Source of the DNA: Pleomorphomonas sp. NRK KF1
GTDB lineage: Bacteria > Pseudomonadota > Alphaproteobacteria > Rhizobiales > Pleomorphomonadaceae
Assembly (NCBI RefSeq): GCF_023721755.1
Contig: NZ_JAMDLH010000006.1
Span: 1 to 64,000, forward strand
Direction of reading: 5' to 3'
Length of the DNA: 64,000 nt
A program made the translations under genes and the position numbers. This document shows positions 47,081-55,666 of this stretch, in pieces. Each line of letters begins with the position of its first letter. Positions within the stretch are counted from its first letter, which is position 1. The notes under the pieces are model-generated. The model ran no database searches and had not been told where the DNA came from. It worked only from the letters and a program-made list of their open reading frames with translations.

Positions 47081-47946
47081 GCGTTGGCATCCCTTCTCGC
47101 GAGACTGAGCGCGCCGTCCAGGGCATCTCCGGCAGGTTCGGCGACAAGATTGGTCAGTCGGGGAGATAGTCGCGGCAGATAGCTTGAGGCGAGGCCGCCC
47201 ATCAAAGCGATCCGATCGACGCCTTCAGCGGCAAGACGCGCGATCAGAGCCTCGATTTCAGCCACGGCGGTGGCAACGATCGCGGCGGCAACGGGATCTC
47301 CGGCATCGGCATGATCGAAGACGACCGGCGCAAGAACCGCCCAGTCGGTCGGACGCGCCGCCTTGCCGAAAGCCGACAGAGCCATTGCCGATCCACCCAA
47401 ACGATCGAAAAGCATCGCCGTCATCGGAGACGAAGCAGCAAGCCCCTCGTGGGCTTCAAGTGTTCGACGCGCCGCGTTCCTGCCGATCACCGCGCCGGAG
47501 CCACCATCGGAGAGAGCCGATCCCCAGCCACCGAAGCGGATGCGTCGATCGCCCAGCCGGCCATAAGCCTGGCTCCCCGTGCCGACGATCACAACACCTC
47601 CATCACCGCCGCCAAATGCGCCCTCAAGAGCGATCTCAGCGTCGGTGACGACCCGCAGGCGACCGAATCCGAACGGAGCATTGGAGAGCCGAGCAGCCGT
47701 TTCGGGGTTCGCGGCACCGGCGGCGCCGATCACCGCCACGACATCGGCTCGATCGAACATTGCAAGGCCAGAGGTGGTGAAGGCCATTTTCGCCGCCGCT
47801 TCGAACGCCGTCATGGCACCGTCAGGATCGTTGCCGACATTGGCCGGGCCTGCGCAGCCCTCGCCCAACCGGCGCCCCGCACCGTCAGCAAGGCGGGCCC
47901 GCGCATGACTGCCGCCTCCGTCCATGCCGAGAAAAAGCCGCCCCAT
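47077..47946 (-). CDS. BadF/BadG-type sugar kinase, probable N-acetylglucosamine kinase
   Basis: This 289-residue protein has the ASKHA fold: FLGMDGGGSHARARLAD at residues 5-21 (phosphate 1), VIVGTGSQAYG (phosphate 2), and an adenosine loop IALMGGLASSYL near the C terminus. The BadF/BadG family includes N-acetylglucosamine kinases. The overlapping downstream GntR-UTRA regulator fits aminosugar use. The frame is open upstream with an Arg-rich stretch; the ATG at 47946 is preferred because it starts right at the conserved fold. Confidence 0.78.
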   Translation of the reverse strand: MGRLFLGMDGGGSHARARLADGAGRRLGEGCAGPANVGNDPDGAMTAFEAAAKMAFTTSGLAMFDRADVVAVIGAAGAANPETAARLSNAPFGFGRLRVVTDAEIALEGAFGGGDGGVVIVGTGSQAYGRLGDRRIRFGGWGSALSDGGSGAVIGRNAARRTLEAHEGLAASSPMTAMLFDRLGGSAMALSAFGKAARPTDWAVLAPVVFDHADAGDPVAAAIVATAVAEIEALIARLAAEGVDRIALMGGLASSYLPRLSPRLTNLVAEPAGDALDGALSLARRDANA

Positions 47947-48078
47947 GATGCCCCGCCGCCGTCTTCGAAGACGCTTCCCATAACCCGAAGCCAAGCAAAG
48001 ACCGTCTCCCGCCGGCTGGCAATCGGTCTCAATGCGGTATCAACGACTATCTCCGTGGGCAGCCCGGACAGACCGGCT

Positions 48079-48212
48079 GAGTCGGCAGGATTCCCGAGGA
48101 ATGGCTTGTTCTGGAACGACGGCTTGAGTCCGTCTGATGAGTCCGGAATGGAGTCCAAAAGTGAGTCCGAAGCGGAGTCCAATCTGATGGTCGGGCTCAA
48201 ATGAAAGAGTCC
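48079..48212. repeat. Cluster of GAGTC(C) repeats, each a GANTC methylation site
   Basis: GAGTC starts at 48079, and GAGTCC starts at 48126, 48139, 48151, 48163, 48175 and 48207. The central five are spaced 13, 12, 12 and 12 bp, giving a short imperfect tandem repeat with a 12-bp unit. All seven are GANTC, the CcrM methylase site of alphaproteobacteria. The block lies in the 279-bp gap between the sugar-kinase start and the gabD end and holds no gene. Confidence 0.75.
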
Positions 48213-48225
48213 GGATGGCAGGCGC

Positions 48226-49680
48226 TTATCGGTCGAGCCCGGCGATTAGGAGATATTTTTTCTCAACATATTCGTCGATACCGTGATGCGAGCCCTCACG
48301 CCCGTTACCGCTCTCCTTGACCCCGCCGAACGGCACCAGCTCCGAGGAAATGGCGCCGGAGTTGATTCCGACCATGCCCGCCTGCAGCCCCTCGGCCACG
48401 CGGAAGATGCGGCCGACGTCGCGGGCATAGAAGTAGGAAGCGAGGCCGAACTCGGTGTCGTTGGCGAGCCGGATTGCTTCCTCCTCGGTGTCGAAGCGGA
48501 ACACGGGGGCAAGCGGCCCGAACGTTTCCTCGCGGGCGACAGCCATTTCGGCGGTGACACCGGTGAGCACGGTCGGCTCGAAAAAGCTGCCGCCGAGCGA
48601 CGACCGCGCACCGCCGGTTATCACCTTCGCCCCTTTCGAAAGGGCGTCGGCAACGTGCGCCTCGACCTTCTCCACCGCCTTGGCGTTGACGAGCGGCCCC
48701 TGCGTCACGCCGGGAGCGCGGCCGTCGCCGAGCTTCAGTGCCTTCACCGCCGCCGTGAGCTTCTCCACGAAAGCGTCGTGGATACCTGCCTGGGCATAGA
48801 GACGATTGGCGCAGACGCAGGTCTGGCCCATGTTGCGGAACTTGGAGGCCATCACCCCCTCGATCGCGGCGTCGAGATCGGCGTCATCAAAGACGATGAA
48901 AGGCGCGTTGCCGCCGAGCTCGGTGTAGACCTTCTTCACGGTGCCAGCACACTGGACGATCAGCTTCTTGCCGACCTCAGTCGAGCCGGTAAAGGAGACG
49001 ACGCGCACCGCCGGGTGACTGGTCAGGACATCGCCGATCACCGAGGACTTGCCCGTGACGACGTTGAGAGCGCCCTTCGGCAGACCGGCGCGGGCCGCGA
49101 GGCGGGCAAGCGCCAAGGCGGTCAGCGGCGTTTCGGAGGCGGGCTTTACCACCGCCGTACAACCGGCGGCAAGGGCCGGCGCCACCTTGCGGGTAATCAT
49201 CGCCGCCGGGAAGTTCCAGGGGGTTATGGCGGCCACGACGCCGGCCGCCTCGCGAATCACCAGAACTCGCGCCCCATCCTTCGGCGAGGGCAGCGTTTCA
49301 CCGGCAATGCGCTTGGCCTCCTCGGCGTAGAACTCGACGTAGCCGGCAGCGTAGTCGATCTCGCCCAAGGCCTCGGCGAGCGGCTTGCCCTGCTCGGAGG
49401 TCATGATGAGGGCCAAGTCGTCACGGTGCTCAATCATGAGGTCGTACCAGCGACGCAGGAGACGCGATCGCTCCTTGGCCAAAAGCCTCTTCCAGGCCGG
49501 CAGGGCACGTTCCGCCGCCTCGACAGCCCGCGTCGTGCCGGCCGCATCGGTGAGCGGCACGCGCCCGACCACGGCACCGGTCGAAGGATCGGTCACGTCG
49601 AGCGCGGGAGTGCCGACGAACTCACCATCGATCAGGCAAGCTTCCACGAGAAGCGAGGGATCCTTGAGCTGTAGCGTCAT
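48226..49680 (-). CDS. gabD: Succinate-semialdehyde dehydrogenase (NAD(P)+) GabD
   Basis: This 484-residue aldehyde dehydrogenase has the cofactor segment TPWNFPAAMITRK, the catalytic Glu in ELGGNAPF and catalytic Cys in GQTCVCANR. The pattern FGGVKESGNGREGSHHGIDEY near the C terminus is typical of GabD/SSADH. It oxidises succinate semialdehyde to succinate in GABA degradation. No gabT is adjacent, so a broader semialdehyde role is possible. Confidence 0.88.
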   Translation of the reverse strand: MTLQLKDPSLLVEACLIDGEFVGTPALDVTDPSTGAVVGRVPLTDAAGTTRAVEAAERALPAWKRLLAKERSRLLRRWYDLMIEHRDDLALIMTSEQGKPLAEALGEIDYAAGYVEFYAEEAKRIAGETLPSPKDGARVLVIREAAGVVAAITPWNFPAAMITRKVAPALAAGCTAVVKPASETPLTALALARLAARAGLPKGALNVVTGKSSVIGDVLTSHPAVRVVSFTGSTEVGKKLIVQCAGTVKKVYTELGGNAPFIVFDDADLDAAIEGVMASKFRNMGQTCVCANRLYAQAGIHDAFVEKLTAAVKALKLGDGRAPGVTQGPLVNAKAVEKVEAHVADALSKGAKVITGGARSSLGGSFFEPTVLTGVTAEMAVAREETFGPLAPVFRFDTEEEAIRLANDTEFGLASYFYARDVGRIFRVAEGLQAGMVGINSGAISSELVPFGGVKESGNGREGSHHGIDEYVEKKYLLIAGLDR

Positions 49681-49739
49681 GGCAGCGGCCTTTCTTGCTT
49701 TGTGGCAGTGCGGCTCGGCCTTGCCGGTCGTGCAATGCC

Positions 49740-50492
49740 TCAGACAACGTCCCGACCGGCAAAGTCCGGTGCCGCGTTGATCGGCAGATGCAGCAGCGCG
49801 CCTTCGTCGTTGACGGCGCCAAGACGGCCGAGCAGACGTAACATATGGGCAGGCACTGGCGCCTGTGCCAGGATCGGCGGCTTCTTGCGATAATAAGGAA
49901 GCTCCAGCTGACGGGCATGGAGATGAAGGTTTCGATCGACGGACCGCGCGGCATCACCGCCGTAGACACCGTCACCGACGATGGGACAGCCGAGATGGGC
50001 CATGTGGACGCGAAGTTGATGGGTACGACCGGTGCGCGGCATCAGATCGACCACTGTCAGACGGTCCCCCCGCGCAATCACCCTGTAGTCGGTGACCGAC
50101 GGTTGCCCCGATGGGTCGACCTTCATCCACCAGGAGCGCTTTTCGTGTGAAACCTTGGCGAGCGGCGCGTCCACGCGCCCCTCGTCGCCGGGCAGATGGC
50201 CGAGAACAACGGCAAGATAGGTTTTCTGCGCCTTCTGTCCCGCGAAGATTTCGCCGAGCTCACGAACGGCGCGGCGGTGTCGCCCCAGTGCCAGGCAGCC
50301 GGACGTGTCCTTGTCGAGGCGATGGCCAAGCTGCGGCGGGTTGGGCAGGCCGAACTGCAAGGCGGGAAAGTGCTGGTCGAGAGTCTCGCCGCCACCGAAG
50401 CCGGCATGCACGGGAATGCCCGCGGGCTTGTCGACGATGAGGACGGAGCCATCACGGTAGAGAATGCGGGCAATCAACTCGTCGTCGGTCAT
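49740..50492 (-). CDS. RluA-family pseudouridine synthase
   Basis: This 250-residue enzyme has the RluA catalytic motif HRLDKDTSG with the nucleophilic Asp, VLIVDKPAGIPVHAG near the N terminus and RTGRTHQLRVHMAHLG later. It lacks an S4 domain, so it resembles the short RluA type acting on tRNA or 23S rRNA; the target cannot be told from sequence here. The ATG at 50492 is preferred over a GTG at 50528 on family length. Confidence 0.9.
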   Translation of the reverse strand: MTDDELIARILYRDGSVLIVDKPAGIPVHAGFGGGETLDQHFPALQFGLPNPPQLGHRLDKDTSGCLALGRHRRAVRELGEIFAGQKAQKTYLAVVLGHLPGDEGRVDAPLAKVSHEKRSWWMKVDPSGQPSVTDYRVIARGDRLTVVDLMPRTGRTHQLRVHMAHLGCPIVGDGVYGGDAARSVDRNLHLHARQLELPYYRKKPPILAQAPVPAHMLRLLGRLGAVNDEGALLHLPINAAPDFAGRDVV

Positions 50493-50561
50493 GAAAAAAT
50501 CCGGTGCCCGGCGATATTGCGCCGTCACGGCTTCATAACCCGAAGGGCGAAGGAAGCGAAG

Positions 50562-52340
50562 TCAATTCACCTCGCCCAGTAGCGTCGCCGTGTTGCAGGC
50601 GGCGCCAGCCGCCACCACGTCCATCTTTCCGGGCACGATGCCGAAGGTCGCGAAGATGCTGGACAAAACGGCATCGACGGGCTTGACGCTACCAGCGATC
50701 AGCCGTGCGATTTCGTCGCGCACGCCGCCCTCCGACATCACGCCCCGCGCGTTGCCCTCCAGCGACACCAGCACTTGCGTCTCGGTGGCCAGTCGCTCCA
50801 GCCGGTTGCTGAAGTCGATGGGTGCCCGGAGACTGGCAACCGTGTCTCCGGCTCCAGGACGGAAAACCATGTCGACCGGCGGATCCTCGGCGAAGGAGGA
50901 ACGTCCCTTGCCCCAGGCCGTCAGGCCGCCAGCGGCGAGAAGCCGAACATAGTCCGACGCGCCGGCCGGCGACGCCGTAGTCTCGGCGGCAAATGCCACG
51001 CTCGCCCGGACTGGTCGGCCAGTAACGGCCACTTCCGGGCCAGCCGGGCCACAGACGATACGTCGGATGCGCGCATCCCCGGAACTCAGCGTGACCTCAA
51101 GGGGCAGCTCCAAGGCATCGGCGCCCGGAATGGCGAGTCCGCTGACGATGAAGCGCGTGGCTATGCGAATGCTGGGAATGCCGACGACGCCATCCTCACC
51201 GCCAATCAGCACTGCCGCCGAGGCCTTTTCCGACACCATCGTCAGACTAACCGCATCGATGCCGGTAGTTGGTGACCTCAACTCGACGCTGATGGCGCCC
51301 TGCGCGAGACGGGCGCGCATGACCGCCTGGATGAACTCCAGGGGACGGAGCGGCGAGGCAAGCGTCAGGTCGACCCCCTCTCCGCCAAGACTGATCACGC
51401 CGGAGAACGGCAAGGTCGTCTCGTCCGGCGCTCCACTACCGGCGAGGCGGCGGAGAAGTTCCAGGATGCCCGCGGCTTCCGCCGAACTCCTGGCACTGTC
51501 GCGATAGAGGGAAGCGAGCGCTGTCAGCAACTCGGCCGGCGTGAACGACGCTTCGGCCACCGCCGCCACATCGGCTTCGGTGCCGCCATCGCGCTTGGCG
51601 AGGATATGGCCGAGTTCCGTCACGAGATCGGCGACGCGAAATGTCGCTTGACCGAGCATGGTCCGCTCGCCGACGGTAAGCGCACCGGTCGCCCCGAACA
51701 GGCGCGCCTCGATGGCCGAGGGCACCATGGGCAGCTCCGGCATGGCCGTCGTCCGTTCTGTAAGCGCGGCGACGCCCGCCCGCGACGCCATGGCCGTTGC
51801 GACGATGGTTCTGCGCCCCAAACCGACTGGCGTGCCGAGCAAACTGCGAGCGGTTGCCGAAACGGTGACACGTACGACCTCGCCCGGCCCTTCGACAAAG
51901 ACGAGGCCGGATGGTCCAGGCAGCGCTTTGCCCCGCTCTGTCGTGACGACAATGTCGGCACCGTTCGCGAGAGCTCTGGCAGCGTTGGCCGCAGCCGCAA
52001 TCGGAGCCTCCGGCACCTTCGCGGCCGCCAGAGCCGCAATGGCGGCGGCTTCGCCGGCAAACCGGCGGGTCTCGGACACGCGGATCCAATCGGTCGCCAC
52101 GATCAAAGACAGCGCGCCAAGCACGACGACGCCGGCTACGGCGCCTGCGGCAACCGGCCTCGGTAAGGAGCGGAAGGGTCCGGAGAAGCTTCTGAGCAAC
52201 AAATCTGGAAAGACCAATGGCGGGGTTTGCGCGACTATTGCCCGAATTATCTTCCGAGCGGTTAACTCGTCCGCGAAAGAGTCCGCCAACTTAAGTTTTT
52301 GCCGGACTGTACCCGTGCGGACCTGACAAAACGGCGCCAA
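50562..52340 (-). CDS. Tad-like (TadE/TadG-type) membrane-anchored protein, uncharacterised
   Basis: This protein of up to 592 residues has one N-terminal hydrophobic helix at about 61-81 (AAGAVAGVVVLGALSLIVAT), directly followed by ETRRFAGEAAAIAALAAAK, reminiscent of TadG-type pilus proteins. The segment with TVSATARSLLG, and C-terminal GKMDVVAAGAACNTATLLGE, also fit that group. No Tad cluster genes are present. The apparent TTG start has no ribosome site, and later starts are possible. The bulk should lie outside the cytoplasmic membrane. Function unknown. Confidence 0.6.
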   Translation of the reverse strand: MAPFCQVRTGTVRQKLKLADSFADELTARKIIRAIVAQTPPLVFPDLLLRSFSGPFRSLPRPVAAGAVAGVVVLGALSLIVATDWIRVSETRRFAGEAAAIAALAAAKVPEAPIAAAANAARALANGADIVVTTERGKALPGPSGLVFVEGPGEVVRVTVSATARSLLGTPVGLGRRTIVATAMASRAGVAALTERTTAMPELPMVPSAIEARLFGATGALTVGERTMLGQATFRVADLVTELGHILAKRDGGTEADVAAVAEASFTPAELLTALASLYRDSARSSAEAAGILELLRRLAGSGAPDETTLPFSGVISLGGEGVDLTLASPLRPLEFIQAVMRARLAQGAISVELRSPTTGIDAVSLTMVSEKASAAVLIGGEDGVVGIPSIRIATRFIVSGLAIPGADALELPLEVTLSSGDARIRRIVCGPAGPEVAVTGRPVRASVAFAAETTASPAGASDYVRLLAAGGLTAWGKGRSSFAEDPPVDMVFRPGAGDTVASLRAPIDFSNRLERLATETQVLVSLEGNARGVMSEGGVRDEIARLIAGSVKPVDAVLSSIFATFGIVPGKMDVVAAGAACNTATLLGEVN

Positions 52341-52492
52341 CGGCCTATGGATGACACGGCGCAGGAAACGCCCAACGAGTCCCCGAAGCTGCGGTATCGC
52401 GGCTGGACGAGGACCGACACAGTTCTGTTGTCACGCATCCGCTCGCTCCCATAGAAAACTTGGGTTCGCAAGGGGATGCGTCAGGAGGAAAC

Positions 52493-52945
52493 ATGCTCAA
52501 GGCCATCGATCCGCTTCTCAATCCCGACCTTCTCTACGTGCTGGCTTCCATGGGCCACGGCGATACGATCGCCATCGTCGACAGCAACTTCCCCATTCAT
52601 TCGGTGGCGCAGGAGACCGTTTACGGCCATCCGCTGCGTCTCGACGGCGTATCGGCGCCGCGCGCGGCCCGGGCGGTGCTATCGGTCCTGCCGCTCGACA
52701 CCTTCATCCCCACCGCCGCTTTCCGCATGGAAGTCGTGGGAGAGCCGGAAAAGTGGACCGACGTTCAGCACGAGTTCCAGCAAGAAGTCTTCGATGCCGA
52801 GGGACCGACCTTCAAACTGGGAGGCATCGAGCGCTTCGCCTTTTACGAGGCGGCCAAGAAGTCGTTTGCCGTGCTTCAGACCGGCGAGGGACGCCTCTAT
52901 GGTTGCTTCCTCCTCACCAAGGGCGTGATTCCGCCGAAGGCCTGA
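52493..52945 (+). CDS. RbsD/FucU family sugar mutarotase
   Basis: This 150-residue protein starts MLKAIDPLLNPDLLYVLASMGHGDTI, with the conserved catalytic His of the family (H22) followed by IVDSNFP. RbsD and FucU interconvert pyranose and furanose or anomeric forms of ribose and fucose. The length and LYGCFLLTKGVI end fit FucU. A perfect AGGAGGAA ribosome site precedes the ATG. A ribokinase gene follows 130 bp downstream. Confidence 0.9.
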   Translation: MLKAIDPLLNPDLLYVLASMGHGDTIAIVDSNFPIHSVAQETVYGHPLRLDGVSAPRAARAVLSVLPLDTFIPTAAFRMEVVGEPEKWTDVQHEFQQEVFDAEGPTFKLGGIERFAFYEAAKKSFAVLQTGEGRLYGCFLLTKGVIPPKA

Positions 52946-53075
52946 CATCGAGCGCCCGAAGCGGCCGAGATATCGCTTTCACGTGTTTCCCCACGATCCG
53001 ACGCAATCGGAAAGACCCGAGTGTTTCGTCGCGGACGGCCTCGGCTTCTTCGCAAGTCGACAAGAGACCAACGAC

Positions 53076-54008
53076 ATGACCGATACCCAGAAATCCGGCG
53101 TTGCCATTCTCGGCATCTTTGCCGTCGACGTCACGTTCCTCGCTCCCCGCTTGCCGGCCATCGGCGAAACGCTGGCCGGTTCCGGTTTCGTCATGGGTCC
53201 CGGCGGCAAGGGGTCCAACCAGGCGGTCGCGGCGGCGCGGGCCGGCGGCAAGGTCAGCTTCATCACCAAGATCGGCCAGGACGCCTTTGGTGACATCGGT
53301 CTCAAGACCTGGGCCGAGGCCGGCGCCACCGCCCGCGTTCAGCGGATCGACACCCACCCGACCGGTTCGGCCTTCATCTTCGTCAACGACGCCAACGGCC
53401 AGAACGCCATCATCGTCTATGCCGGCGCGTCGGGCACGCTCTCGCCTGCCGATCTCGACCTCGAGCAGGAGACGATCGCCGGGGCGAAAGTGTTCGTGAC
53501 GCAACTCGAGCAGCCGATCGACGCCGCCCTGCGCGGTCTCCAAATTGCCCGCGACGCCGGCACGATCACCGTGTTCAACCCGGCACCGGCCACGGCCTTC
53601 CCGGACGAGATCTATCGCCTCTCCGACTATATCGCGCCCAATGAAACGGAAGCGGCCATGCTGACCGGCATTGCGCCGGGAACGGTGGACGACGCCCGCA
53701 AGGCAGGCGACGTCCTTCTCGCCAAGGGGGCCAGGAACGCGTTGATCACGCTCGGCGGCAATGGCGTTCTGCTGCATAACGCGACGCAATCGGTGCATCT
53801 GCCGGCGCGCGCTGCCGGCGAAGTGATCGATACCACAGGAGCCGGCGACGCTTTCCTCGGCGGCTTCTCCGCGGCGCTTTCCAAGGGGCTAGATCCGGTC
53901 GAAGCGACTCGCTACGGCTCGGCGACGGCCGGCATTTCGGTGACGCGGCGCGGAGCAGCCGCGTCGATGCCAACGGCAACCGAGATCGAAGCCTTCCTCA
54001 AGGGCTGA
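53076..54008 (+). CDS. rbsK: Ribokinase
   Basis: This 310-residue PfkB-family kinase phosphorylates ribose at O5. The two signatures are GPGGKGSNQAVAAARAG near residue 42 and DTTGAGDAFLGGFSAAL, which contains the catalytic base Asp, near 255. It begins MTDTQKSGVAILGIFAVDV. The frame is open for 93 bp upstream, but the ATG at 53076 matches the family start. It follows the FucU-type mutarotase gene; both could serve one pentose or fucose-like route. Confidence 0.88.
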   Translation: MTDTQKSGVAILGIFAVDVTFLAPRLPAIGETLAGSGFVMGPGGKGSNQAVAAARAGGKVSFITKIGQDAFGDIGLKTWAEAGATARVQRIDTHPTGSAFIFVNDANGQNAIIVYAGASGTLSPADLDLEQETIAGAKVFVTQLEQPIDAALRGLQIARDAGTITVFNPAPATAFPDEIYRLSDYIAPNETEAAMLTGIAPGTVDDARKAGDVLLAKGARNALITLGGNGVLLHNATQSVHLPARAAGEVIDTTGAGDAFLGGFSAALSKGLDPVEATRYGSATAGISVTRRGAAASMPTATEIEAFLKG

Positions 54009-54017
54009 CGAAGGCCC

Positions 54018-55493
54018 TCATCTGGGGAACAACGGCTTCAGCGTGCGATAAAGATCGCGATAGAGCGGCAGGCGGGCGGCAAGCGCCGCCTGCCGTTCGG
54101 CATTGGGCAGGATGACGTCGCGCAACTCCGGCTTGACGCAGACCTCGGCGACGGTCTCGCCGGTTACCGCCAGCCGAGCAAGGCGTGCGACGCCGAAAGC
54201 CGGGCCACGCTCGCCTCCGGCGTAACGCCGGATCGGACGGCCAAGGGCGCTTGCCACCACCTCCATGACGAAGCGACCACGACTGCCGCCACCGACGGCG
54301 GCCAGCGTCGACGGTACCGGACCGGCGGTTTCCAGGGCTGCCACGGCATCGACGAGCGTGAAGGCCATGCCCTCGACAGCCGCTTGCAGAAGATCGATAC
54401 CGTCGGTGCCGCCGTCCATGCCGAAGAACACGCCGCGCGCCGCCGGATCGTCGTGCGGCGTCCGTTCGCCTTGCAGATATGGAAGGAAGGTAACCGGGGA
54501 AATGGCCCGTCCCCGCTCCGCCACGGCCTCAAGCGCTGCGCCGAGGTCGGGCACTCCGATAACGCCGGCCGTCCAGGCCATGACCGAAGCGCCGTTGAGC
54601 ATCGCCGCCATCTGAAACCATCGGCCGGGGAGGGCATGGGCGAAAGCATGCACCAGAGCGGCGGGATTGGGTCGATAATCGGCAGTCGTGAGAAACAGCT
54701 GGCTCGAGGTGCCGAGCGAAATGAAGGCGTCGCCGTCGGCAACCGCGCCGATACCGATGCCGGCGGCAGAGGCATCGCCGGCGCCGGCGACGACCGGGAT
54801 GCCTTCGGGAAGGCCGGTGGCTGCAGCCGCGGCGGCAGTAATCCGGCCTGAGATATCCGGTCCTTCGAGAAGACGCGGCAGCTGTTCGAGACGCAGCCCG
54901 ACCGCCTCGACGATGGTCGCAGACCATTGCCGCTTCGCCTCGTCGAGGAGAAGGCTGCCGGCGGCGTCGCACATGTCGGTGGCAAACTCGCCTGTCAGCT
55001 GGAGACGCACCCAGTCTTTCGGCAACAATACGCGTCTGGTCGCCGCGAGTGCGTCGGGTTCGTTGTGGCGCAACCAGGCAATCTTCGGGGCGAGAAAGCC
55101 TGCCATGGCGGGAACGCCTGCGATCTCGCCGAGATCGGGCATGGCCGCATTGAGCGCGATCGCCTCGGTGGCGGCTCGCCCATCGTTCCAAAGGATGGCC
55201 GGACGGATGGGCCTGTCGTCGTCGCCGACCAAGACCGCCCCGTGCATCTGGCCGGAGAGCCCCACGGCCGTGACGCGCCCCAGCACGCCGGGCATCGCAG
55301 CGGACATTTCGGCGAGCGCCTGTTGCACGGCTTGCCACCAGATGTCCGGATGCTGCTCGGACCAGCCGGGCGCGGGTCTGCTGGTGGTGAGCGCCACTTC
55401 GGCGCCGGCCACCGGCCTCTCACCTGAATCGACAATCAGGGCCTTTACGGCCGACGTGCCGATATCGATCCCCAGGAAACAAGCGTCGTCCAC
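54018..55493 (-). CDS. xylB: Xylulokinase
   Basis: This 491-residue FGGY-family kinase has LGIDIGTSAVKALIVD at residues 7-22, GLSGQMHGAVLVGDDD, the ILWNDGRA loop that marks xylulokinase, and AAVGGGSRGRFVMEVVASALGRPI near the C terminus. It phosphorylates D-xylulose for the pentose phosphate pathway. The GTG start has GGGAGGGG upstream. It is convergent with rbsK (9-bp gap) and divergent from the GH3 gene. No xylA or transporter is in the window. Confidence 0.92.
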   Translation of the reverse strand: MDDACFLGIDIGTSAVKALIVDSGERPVAGAEVALTTSRPAPGWSEQHPDIWWQAVQQALAEMSAAMPGVLGRVTAVGLSGQMHGAVLVGDDDRPIRPAILWNDGRAATEAIALNAAMPDLGEIAGVPAMAGFLAPKIAWLRHNEPDALAATRRVLLPKDWVRLQLTGEFATDMCDAAGSLLLDEAKRQWSATIVEAVGLRLEQLPRLLEGPDISGRITAAAAAATGLPEGIPVVAGAGDASAAGIGIGAVADGDAFISLGTSSQLFLTTADYRPNPAALVHAFAHALPGRWFQMAAMLNGASVMAWTAGVIGVPDLGAALEAVAERGRAISPVTFLPYLQGERTPHDDPAARGVFFGMDGGTDGIDLLQAAVEGMAFTLVDAVAALETAGPVPSTLAAVGGGSRGRFVMEVVASALGRPIRRYAGGERGPAFGVARLARLAVTGETVAEVCVKPELRDVILPNAERQAALAARLPLYRDLYRTLKPLFPR

Positions 55494-55666
55494 AGTCCCC
55501 TCCCGTTCCTTCCGGCATTCGGTCTAGCCCGCCGAACCGGGAGCCACCAGCCCTGCGCCGTACACCGTTGGTCGAGGTTGTGATCACTGGCGGCCAGCCG
55601 GCTCGCGACGGCGACCGGAACGTGATATGAGGAGCCAATTGTATCGTTTCATATCGGGAGGTTTAC

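Noticed and set aside
48126-48212. The GAGTCC repeats as a CRISPR array
   Set aside because: The unit is only about 12 bp, spacers are absent and no cas genes are near.
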